Below are positions 1-10,400 of a stretch of 17,679 bases of DNA, one piece after another. Below the pieces are notes generated by a model. The model was not told the DNA's origin, searched no databases, and saw only the letters and a list, made by a program, of their open reading frames with translations. Every line of letters starts with the position of its first letter. Positions within the stretch are counted from its first letter, which is position 1. Source of the DNA: Phoronis ovalis. Its lineage: Eukaryota; Phoronida; Phoronidae. The stretch is taken from assembly GCA_028565635.1 (NCBI GenBank), contig JAOXYB010020004.1, forward strand, positions 1 through 17,679. The letters run 5' to 3'. The translations under genes were made by a program, and so were the position numbers.

Positions 1-1372
1 ATAAACAATATTGAAAATTGTCACGTAAAAGACGATACCAATGCTGGGTATCCTATAGATAGGATAAACAGCAAAAAGCATAAAATATAGCTTTCTATAT
101 AATATATACATAGATTCCAACAGATAAATGCCATAATTAGAGTTTATCCTATAATCAAAGCAGATTTTATAGAATACTTTTTTTTAGTCACATATTTGTC
201 AATGCGAATATGACAACATTTTTACTGATAAATATTGATTATATCTTAAAAGCTGGTAGAGATCACATTTTTATTTTTTTTTAAAATAAAACAGAGCTTT
301 TATGGTTCTTTAATGAATTTAATGATAAACTTTGCATCATTTTAAACAAGTTAACATTAAAATTTAATTCAGATTATTTTTGGCCGAGTTCTTAATCACA
401 GAATTTTTCTGTAACAATATAATTCTAATAAATAAAGGTTTTCTATAGCTTCTTAACAAATAGAAACATTAAATCATTGTTTTGCACAGTTATATTAACT
501 ATTAACTTCATTTAATGTTAATTGATCGTGGGGTGAATATAAAGCAATGTGACAATTTTCAAAGAGTTCTGAGATTACTGTAGTGTTTTAGCCCATTTCC
601 AAGTACGCATTAAACAATGTAAATGAAATTCATGTATTTCAATTAATATGTAATAGTAGACCAGACAGAGAAACACACTGATAGGATTCTATTAACAGAT
701 TACATACAGTTTATTCATAACTGCAATCTGGGACTATTAACAGTCCCAGCTGCAATGAATGTTGGGATTCAGTAAGTTCACCATTAGCATGCAAATAGCT
801 TCGATATTAAAAGTGCTACAGACTACTGTCATTTTACAGTTACTGCAAAAGCATAAAATGCAAATACTGTTCCTGTTTCCCTTTTATGACTAATTACCTG
901 AATATGATCCACCTAACAAATATATAAACCCAGAACTCTACAATGAGACATTAGCAATTCCACCACAAGATGTCACTAGCAACTAGGTCAATGTTTTAGG
1001 ACTCCTACTGCTGTTATAGTAAGACAACCGAATTCACATGCCACATATGAGAATACAAGCATTTTGCAAGATGGTTGTGGACCAGTTCTAAGTCTCTTAA
1101 TTGTGTTCCATGCCATAGACCTTGGCACAAAAATTTAAAAAACAATTTAGCTAGACATTTTGGTGATCAGCTATTTCTGTAATTTTTCCAGTAGACAGAA
1201 TTCTATTAAGTGACATCTGTATGTTGGTATATAAATGGTTGCTACAAATGTATTAGGTCTCTGAATGGTTAGATTAATGTATAATAGGTGCTGGTTCAAG
1301 GGTATGGTGAAAATGTTCAAATATACTCAAAAATGTGTTACATTATGAAAAAACTGATACAACATTTCTTAC
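1..1372 (-). other. WDCP intron 13 (partial), no feature recognised
   Basis: AT-rich sequence with stops in all frames. I find no exon matching the conserved C-terminal domain of WDCP, no tRNA and no repeat with clear ends. It is most simply the start of a long intron whose acceptor lies outside the window. Confidence 0.55.
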
Positions 1373-1431
1373 CCACTGTTGCAAGATGTTGGTATCTGGA
1401 TTCCTCAATCAAGCTCGTCTCCTCCATAACC
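1373..1431 (-). CDS. WDCP: WDCP exon 13, coiled-coil continuation
   Basis: A 59-nt exon with acceptor tgtttatag and donor gtgg|gtaaga. Phase 2 joins exactly to exon 12 and continues the coiled coil: VMEETSLIEESRYQHLATV. It has no stop, so the gene continues to the left beyond the window. Confidence 0.75.
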
Positions 1432-4400
1432 CTATAAACAACATATACCATTACTACTAAATTTTACTACCATAATGTGGTAATATTCCATACACTTGGT
1501 CATTCCTACCCTCAAAATTCTGTAGCATTTATCAGTAGCCAGGTCAACATAATGTTTAGGGATCAAACAAAAAGGGAATTTTGAGCTTTTTATGATGTTA
1601 TAAAGATGTAGTTATAAAAGAAATCGCTACTCAATAACCATGTTATAACAGTTACTAAAATTACCTGTTTAATTTATCAACATATCGCTGCAGTTGAGCC
1701 AGTTGATGCCCATGAATGGCTACTTGAGCTAGAACACCATCCACAGCATCATCAGCTTCTTTGCCCTTACATTTCACATTAGCTAATGCATCAGCTCCAC
1801 ATGCATCAGCTCCACATGCATAGCCACTTGGAAGACTCGAAAAATTTCTTTTTTCATCAGTTTTTATAGGTGCTTCCTTTTCCATGAGAGTTTTGCGGAC
1901 AATACCATTATTTTGGCATACTACATGATACGAAATGTTGTGTTGAGTATTAGTATTACTATTATGTGGTGCAAAGTTACTCTGATCCACAGGAACAGGT
2001 TCCATTTTTCTACCGCTAAATGTACGATTATTATTATTTGGAATTTCACCTTTCTCATAACTGATATTTTGAAAAATTTCACCACTGTCTTGCATAGATT
2101 TATACGAGTCTCTGTCATGCATAGCAATGGCTTCAGCACCATTCAAAATATTATCATCATTACCGCCTGTATCAGAATGAGGCAGTTTGTGCACCATGGT
2201 ATTATCAGGATTTACACCACTATCGTCTGAATCATTCTCTGGAATGTTTTCTGTGCCTGTTCGTGTATCACATGGCAAGGCTCTGTTTCCTTTGAATCCT
2301 GTGTGACTACGTATTATCTCCTTTGAAGTGATATTTGAATCTACTGAATTTTTATTCGTACTTGGTACTAACGAGTTCTGATTAATAACATCAGGCAATA
2401 TTTCACAATCACTTTGACGTTGAATTGTCAGAGACATTTCTGTTTGAAGAGCAAGATCACTGGAGTCATCTGTGCCATAACTAGTTGCATTATTACCATT
2501 AACAACAAGATCACTGTCTGTACAAGGTATTTTGCATTCTCCCAGGAATGTCTCTTTATCATGGTTTTCACTGCAACAGTGGACATCCACAACAGCAGTG
2601 ACTGAGTTAATGTTTTGATGTACGTGTCTCCTTTTAATCACACGTTGATCATTAATTACTACATAATTCAAGACTTCTTCGATATGTTCTGGAGAAACTG
2701 TATCAACAGAATTGCTCACAGGTGCTTCATTCTTCTCAAGATCAGAGTCAGCGTCCTCATACACTGCAGCTTTGCTTTGAATAGAGTTTTCAGACATTTC
2801 ACAACTTGTTAGATTAAATGTATGGTCTTCTGCTTGTGATTGGATAACATCACATCCCATTTCTTTCATTGCTCTCACTACTTGGTTATCAAAGTTGCAT
2901 GGTGTACTATTAAAATCAGAAGATTCCAATTCCAAATCGTCTCCAGAGTTTGAACAGTTTAGTACTTGAATTTTACTTCTGCTGTTTAATACCTTTGCTG
3001 TTGTCATTATTGTAGGTTTAGGTGATTCACAGAGATTAGGTGCCGCTGTGTTAAATGCAACCTGATCTGAAATGACAAATGAACTGGTGACTGAAAGTAC
3101 CAATACTTATGTGATTTTTCACTATTAAAGAATCACATAGTTATTTGCAGTACTACAAAAGAGTCCTTCTACACTGGTATTATTCAAAAGTGATCCAAGA
3201 CTTGACGACAAGCCTCGCCACACAGTATGCCTCTGGTGTAACAGGTATAACACTTACTATGAATCTGTACAATACGTAGGCCCAAAGCAGGTCGTATCAC
3301 TGACTGGATGTGTAGTACTAGCTTTTTATGCCTCTGTTCACTTTAAATGGGATTTATATTAAACATTAATTAAATTCCTTGATTGGAAAGCAAAAAAAAA
3401 AAATGCTCAATACAGTTCATAACCTGCTAAAACACTGGCATTTAGGCTCCATCCATATTTGGTATGATGAGGTGACCATGGTAACAATATGCTAATTAGG
3501 CAACAGTTAACAGGATAAAATTCAGGTAATACGATACGGTGTGTAAGCCTCTATCATGTATCACAAAAAATTCACATCATTACATCAAATTTCCATTCTT
3601 TTGTGAAGAAACATATTTTTGCCAAAATTATGCTGACTAATTATAAAAAATGGAATTAAAAAAGTCAATTAATGTACAATTTGCTCTGTTAAATTTGTTC
3701 AGTGGCAAACAAAATATGTACTGTATAAAGCAGGTATAAATGACAATTTCAACTGCATTTGAGTAAGGTCCTAGAGGTAGTCATTCATGCCCAACAGCCA
3801 CATACGACATCATGGGCAGAGCTGATTTATTCCTATAGAGATTCTCAAAGTTTCATCACCTCAATTTTGTTGATTTTTTTCTGATGCATAAACATTGAAG
3901 ATTGAACAAATTTTGAACAAATTAAAATTTCAAAAATCTGAGACACAGTTTTGTAGCTATATATATGTAAAGACTGTTTATGAAAGTTGCAACTATATAG
4001 CTTTAGTGGTTTTGGACTTATAATCTTTTGAATTTTACTTTTCAAACTTAGTATTCATACTGGTCACATAATCTATTCAGACAAAAATAAATTACAGATT
4101 TAACAAATTCATATTGTATACTTTCAAACTATGTATACTTTTGTCCATCTATCTTTTCACTTTTAAATTAAAATTTAAATTAGCTAAAATTTAACTTAAG
4201 GCTAAGTCGAACCCTCGTCACTGTTTAAATATAAATTCGTGAAAAATCTGCATTTATTTACATTTTTTCACTCAAAAGAGATATTTTCTAAAACTTTAAC
4301 ATTCAAGCTATGTCATAATGGTATTTTCAAACTATTGTGTAAAATGCATGAAATTTAATTAGCATTTAATTACACCCCATGAAAATGGTTAGGTACATCC

Positions 4401-7400
4401 TACAGGAAAACTCGGTAGAAAAAATTCGGCCAAATTATATGTTTAACAACTATAAATCAACACTCCAATAATTTGTTTTTGACCATTTTTAAATTGCACC
4501 AAGGATTTTGATTATATAATCAATTTAGTGTTTTTAGCAAATAAAAAAATTACTTTTTTTAAACATTAATTAATAATTCAAAGATTATTCACAGTATTTA
4601 CAATTAGGTCAAAACAAATGATGGAAGTATCATTTACTTCTTAAAAACGTAGTTAGCTCCAATTTAGATTAACAGGATTTTGTTGTAGGATGTACCTAAT
4701 GATTTTTATGAGATGTCATAAAAAATTAATTAAATTTTGTGCATTGCATACACAAGTCTAAAAATACCACATGAATGTTAAAGTTTCAGAAAACATTTAT
4801 TTTATATGAAAAAAATGAAATGCGGATTTTTCAAAATTTTTTATTTAAACAGTGATGAGGGTCCGACTTAGCCGTAAAAGTATAAATGTGTATGAAATGT
4901 GCCAAACGATAATGGTACCTTAAATTATTTAAAACAAGGATATATCCCTAAACAAAACACTGCTCAAATCAATCTTTTAGCACTGTCTCATGCATTTTAC
5001 CTACCTGTATTAGAAATGAATGGCTTGAAAGTCAGTCTGAGGTCAAATTCTTCATTTTTCCCAGAGGGAAACAATGTATTGCCAGATATTTGTTTACCTT
5101 CTGCAATTAGCATTCCTGGAGGGTTTATCATTGGGCACAGTCCTTTAGGTTTATAGTGTTCTGCAAGAGTCTATAAGAAATGAATTTACACAAGTGTACT
5201 GAAATAAAGAAGTTCTGTTTTCCTTTACAGGAAATAATGAATATAAAATTCATCCCTTCAGTAGCTATAATGCTGTTTTACTTTTTGTATCGCAAATTGC
5301 CAAAAACTATACCACTTCAAATCAGCTTTCATAAAGTGACTAACAAGAACATTTTACCATTTAGCATAAGTTACCATAAGGCTTTGTACTATTGTCATAT
5401 GCTAGTGTCTCAGCGGAAACTTATACATGAATTGCATAAATCATAAATATACTTACAATAGTTAAAGTTTTAACAAGAGATCCCTTTTCTGTGGAAAAGA
5501 CTTCTAATTTGCTGTACATGTTACTACCAACAATTAATCCCTGAAGATCTCTCTGAAACAAGTATAAACTAACACTACAATATGTACATACTTTAATTTT
5601 TAATCACAATTTGCATATTACCCATTAATCTTCAAATTTGATAACTCCAGGGCGGACGTGCATTGTGCGCATTCACAAATAGTAAAATCACATAAAAGTT
5701 GGTCCTGCTTCGAAACATATAAAGGTACAAAAAAATCTTGGCTTACATTGTAACATAGGAGATCAGGTTTTAATATCCCCAGAATGTTTATAACTGATAT
5801 CTGGCAAGGCTCGACATCACATGTAAACAGAATTAATTTGGAACAGGCAAGATTATTCTGAAACAAAAAAAATGAATTACATAATTACAATTTTGTACTA
5901 CAATACTTATTTATTTGTACAGATCTGACATTTCAATAATAGCACACAGTTCAGGGTCCTTTATTATCTTTTAACACGTAAAAAAATAGTGCTGATGCAC
6001 AATTCTATTTCAATAAATATAAATAACCAATACTAGGAAACAAAACTAGTTTGCCAAACTTTCTAGTATAAAATTAATTTTAAACAAAAACCTGATTCTT
6101 GATCTCACCTCCTGAGGCTGAGGAATGCTTAAAAGAGTTCCCATAATGCCTTCATCTCCCATAGTTGATGATGTGATAATATCAATATCTTTCTGTCTGC
6201 TATCTTCAGATCTGTTGCATTCTGCATGTAAAACATTATCATTATAATTGGTTACTCAGATAATTCACGGTTACATCATTTTATTGAAGTCGAAGTTTAT
6301 ACCCTTTTTTTTCTTTGAAACATACCGAGAAGACATGTAAGCTTTGCAAAAACATCAAACAGAAAACATAGAAGACCATTGCCTGTTATGAAGAGCATCT
6401 ACATTCTACCAATACAGTATGTCCTTACAATACGAACAACTGTCATATGTGATGTCACAACAAACCTTTCTTAACCTTCCTTTTTGATTAATTCTTTAAA
6501 ATGTTGCCATGTAACTCATATTTCAACATTTCTATGTTAAAGACTGCTTACCTGGTGTAACGTATACATCTTCAGCACCTTTTATACACAAGGTATCTAG
6601 AGGTAATTCAGTTGTGCAAGCATACATATTGTCAACTGTTTCAATAGCCACTATGGAGGCATCCACACTGTAACAGGCAATTTATGAAATCAAATAACTA
6701 CTATACCATCATGCAGTAAATGACAGAACACTAAAATAATATGTTAAAGTCAATGTTGAACAAAAGGAATGCACAGCATGTTGGCATGCACACAGCTGTA
6801 GAAGAGTATGCTACTTACTTTAACTGTACATCACATGTACATTTAAAATTGCTTTGAAGCATAACTAATCAATACTTGTTTCTTGATTTCAGACTGAATG
6901 TTCATTTGATGATGTATCATTTCAGTGAGACAAATAATCTAATTTAGTTCATGAAAAAATAATCTTACTTTAGTCTTAGAGTAAAGATATCTTTTGGACT
7001 TCGTACAGACGGAGACTGATGAAAATCTTGTGATATTAAGACCAAAGCTATCTTTGCTCAATATTAAGATTCAGTTTTGTACTAAATTTATATCAAACAA
7101 TTTAATACACTTTGATAAAACATGGATGCTATCTAACCTGGGGATCCTCCATGAAATAACATGATGGTCTTCCAAGCTTCTACTGATATCATTCCAACAG
7201 TATATTCTGAGCAAAGAGCCAATAGCAACCAGCAGTTTGTTTCCGTCAGCAGACCATGTACCACAGGCAATGGTTTCACTAAAACACAAATTCTGACAGA
7301 TTTTAAACTTTTCTAGAAACATACAGTAGTTTAAAAAATAATGAATATTGCTTTTTCTAATTGCAGTTTACCACTTTTGCCATTAGAGGGATGTGAGCTA

Positions 7401-10400
7401 CATTTTTTATGTTCCTGTATGTATTACTTGGCCAACTGCTTTCATATTTTACGATTTCAAGATTTAAATTTATAAAAACTCCCTCAAAAAAGTAACTGAG
7501 ACAATACAAGAGTGAGATACGTTACAGATATTTTAAGGTAACGTCCAAAAATGCAGTTAACATACACTAGGCGACATCTGGTGATATAATCTTCAATCAA
7601 GGAATAAATACCAATGAAAAAAGCAGTTATATTGCGTAAGCACAAAATGAAATATCCTTTCGACTTCAAACTCAACTCTTCCCACACTTGGGATATATGT
7701 CAATAGTCAAACTACAAGATTGTATGATGAACCGATATTATATACCAAAATTAAGGCATATTTCATCAAACAATTAATTGTAAAGGTGCCAAAAAATAAA
7801 ACTTCGACACTTTGGCACATAGCCTAAAAGGCCATCTAAAGGCTTCTATGTAACCCAGTTATACCTCTCTAGGCATGGAAGTGAAAGTTTGCTTGTAACT
7901 TCTTTTTCGTGGTCATAGAAGTGGATTTGGTTCAACGATAAGATGCACAAGGTGGTCCTATTGTTAGGATTCCACAAGCACCCTGAAAATATTGTATTAA
8001 ATAATTAATTAGATATTATTGATATTTTCTGGATATTAAATGGAATAATAAAACAATCTAAACTAATATATAACATTTTTATCAGTGGTGACAAATGTTA
8101 CTTAAAAAAAAATTGGGCAATTTAACTATTTTGATAATGTGTTTGTTATGTGCATGATTCCGGTTTTTAATAGACCTTAAATTGCCCTTAATGGAGCTTG
8201 TTATATAAAAAAAATATTTGACATAATAACTCAAGCACAACGAACCTATAAGAATGATCTACAGCAATCCGACAGCAGCTAACATTCATTGTAACATGAT
8301 GGTCGATATAGGAGATTTGATAACGATACAAATTTAGAAAGCAGGTGGTCTTTGGGAGAGCATTAGAGTATGCAGATAACTACTATCAGATACTGTAATG
8401 CTGTTGTACACTCATAAGAAACAGTCTTCTAGGTACCAATGGTTTTAAACACTGTACCTTGTGGAATTGGAACCACATCGATCTTAAAAACTTGCTTAAG
8501 ATGTAACTCGGGTAATACTCCTTGTGCTGACCATATTGCTACATTTTCAGAATGAACTACACTGAGATAGCAAAGCTCCTGGCCAACATCATAGCTCCAT
8601 GACAAACTTGAAATGTAACTGGAATAGAGTGAGAAAATTTTAATGAGAAGCAATCAACTTAGTAGTGCAAGTTAGTTTGTTACCTATTACGGTCTATTTG
8701 CATGCATTTATTGGCACAACCAGTCAAACATCAACGTTCCCACAACTCGGCATTTGGGATATAAACAATCATGAATGTCGCTGATACACGTACACAAGTG
8801 ATTCACAAAACACAGAATAATGGACTTAATGTACAATTGGAAAAATCTTACAAATTTCTATAAATAAAGCAGTATCATTGCTTTGACATGAAAGCATACT
8901 CAAATTCTCCTAATTTCACACATGGTGAAGATGCCAGTTCATTTTCTTCAACAATGTTCACAGATGAAAGATAAATCCCAGTGCTGTCAGTCCATATTAA
9001 TCCATGTCTGTCATGCAATGCTGAAATTTATACGAAGAATTAAGGTGGATAGACCAATTGGAAAAAGTTATTCACGCTTTATTTAACACTGCGAGTCAAA
9101 CTTGGGCATAATAAAAAACCCCACTAACTTAAGAATGATGAAAAATTGCTTTGCTTATTTACCATGTGACTATGTAACCAGTAAGGAGACAATTTTGGGT
9201 AAAAACTCACGTTTTTCAAAATGAAAACTGCAAAAAAGTCCAATGCCCCTACAGATGCACAATTGAAACTTGGCCAAAATTTTTTATGATTCAAAAATTA
9301 TGACTCCAAAACTCAGCTGCAAAAATGCTTCATTTTATTCTGACACCCATAGAATAACATCATTTAAGAACTAAGAAAAATTTCACAGTTCCTAATTGGG
9401 AAGTTAATTTTGGCAAATTATAGCTCAGTATCTGCAGGAGTGTTGGACATACACTTTTTTGACGTATATAGTCAGAATAGTGGAGTATGCATGTTCATTA
9501 CAAGAAACAGGGTGAAAGGGTATATTTTTCAGCAGTTAGACTGGGCACCCAGGACATCCTGAAAAGGGTATATAAAACCCATATAAAACAACTAAAAAAT
9601 CTAGCAAATAAATGTGACCCAAAAATAATAAAAAGGTGTTTTTACCTAACTGATTCCAAAAATGAAACAAGATTAATAGTTTTCAGATGTCTTTTGGTTA
9701 AGAAAAAACAGAGTTATTTCTCATTTTGAATACAGAATAAAAAGGGTCCCATATAAAAGGGTATGAATTTTCCAAAAACATGTATGAATTTTGAACTCAA
9801 AGCACCCAAAAAGAGTCTATTCTTACCCGTCATAATGCACATGAGTACCCCAACTATTCGCACTGTCACTATCCCCCGGATATTAAAAGGTGACTATTTT
9901 TATTAAATTTATGTCTATAAACACTATAATTATTAATAATTTAGAAGGCGATCGATTTTTGGTGTTGGTAAATCTTTCTTGCAAAGCAACATTGATCTAG
10001 CGCAAGAAACAGAATAATGTTGTTTTAAACTGTCACACGCTGATGCACAGCAGCTCTTTTAATAAAATAAAATTATCCCTAATTATCACAACCCAAACAA
10101 ATCACAACAAAAACAATAAAGGGGGTTACTTAGTGTTCCGTCTATATAGGGATGTGCTGGTACAGTGGATCTGGTTTTATGACCATTTTAGCAGAGAGGA
10201 TATCGATCCGGCTTTTGACCGAATTAGCAGAGTGGATCTGATTTTTTTAAATAAATAAGCGGCTGCAGTTGATCTGGTTTCTTACTAAAAAAATTTTAAA
10301 AAACCAATTTTAAACAAGTCAGTTTTTTGGTAGGGAAAAATAGTTGACAGGATCTGGTTTTTAAGCCTGTGCCATACACTCCTACCCAAAATTTTGTGAA

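Larger units (their letters stand above)
4200..4873. mobile_element. MITE-like foldback element, 674 bp
   Basis: Long imperfect terminal inverted repeats: the left arm at 4200-4403 begins ggctaagtcg and the right arm at 4685-4873 ends cgacttagcc. Shared blocks occur in the same order along both arms: cactgtttaaat, aaactttaacattca and aggtacatcctac. About 280 bp of AT-rich loop separates them, with no transposase frame. No convincing target-site duplication is visible at the ends. This is a non-autonomous, foldback-type DNA element or a long-stem MITE inserted in WDCP intron 11. The family is not identified. Confidence 0.85.
3091..5004 (-). other. WDCP intron 11 containing a foldback element
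   Basis: A 1.9-kb intron between the last propeller exon and the linker exon. It contains the foldback element at 4200-4873, a 12-A run at 3392-3403 and a small stem-loop near the 3' splice site. I see no coding sequence in the rest. The 66-residue open frame at 3845-4045 looks like AT-rich chance. Confidence 0.75.

Noticed and set aside
735-813. Candidate last WDCP exon on the minus strand after acceptor aaatgacag, open for about 26 codons to a TAA
   Set aside because: Phase would fit exon 13, but the pyrimidine tract is poor and the translation lacks the LLCDG-type signature expected for the C-terminal domain. Chance open frames of this size are common here.
1001-1100. Minus-strand open stretch of about 33 codons in WDCP intron 13
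   Set aside because: No similarity to the WDCP C-terminus that I can recognise and no convincing splice sites.
1913-2812. Plus-strand open frames within WDCP exon 12
   Set aside because: They are mirror images of the coding exon; their translations are low-complexity and match no family.
4899-5446. Two plus-strand open frames near WDCP exons 10 and 11
   Set aside because: The first mostly mirrors exon 11 and the second covers intron 10 without coding signal.
7484-7687. Minus-strand 67-codon open frame in WDCP intron 4
   Set aside because: Exons 4 and 5 join in phase without it, and its residues show no match to the WDCP propeller.
9487-9729. Plus-strand 80-codon lysine-rich open frame in WDCP intron 1
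   Set aside because: It overlaps the aaaagggtat repeats and has no recognisable motif; lysine richness follows from A-rich sequence.
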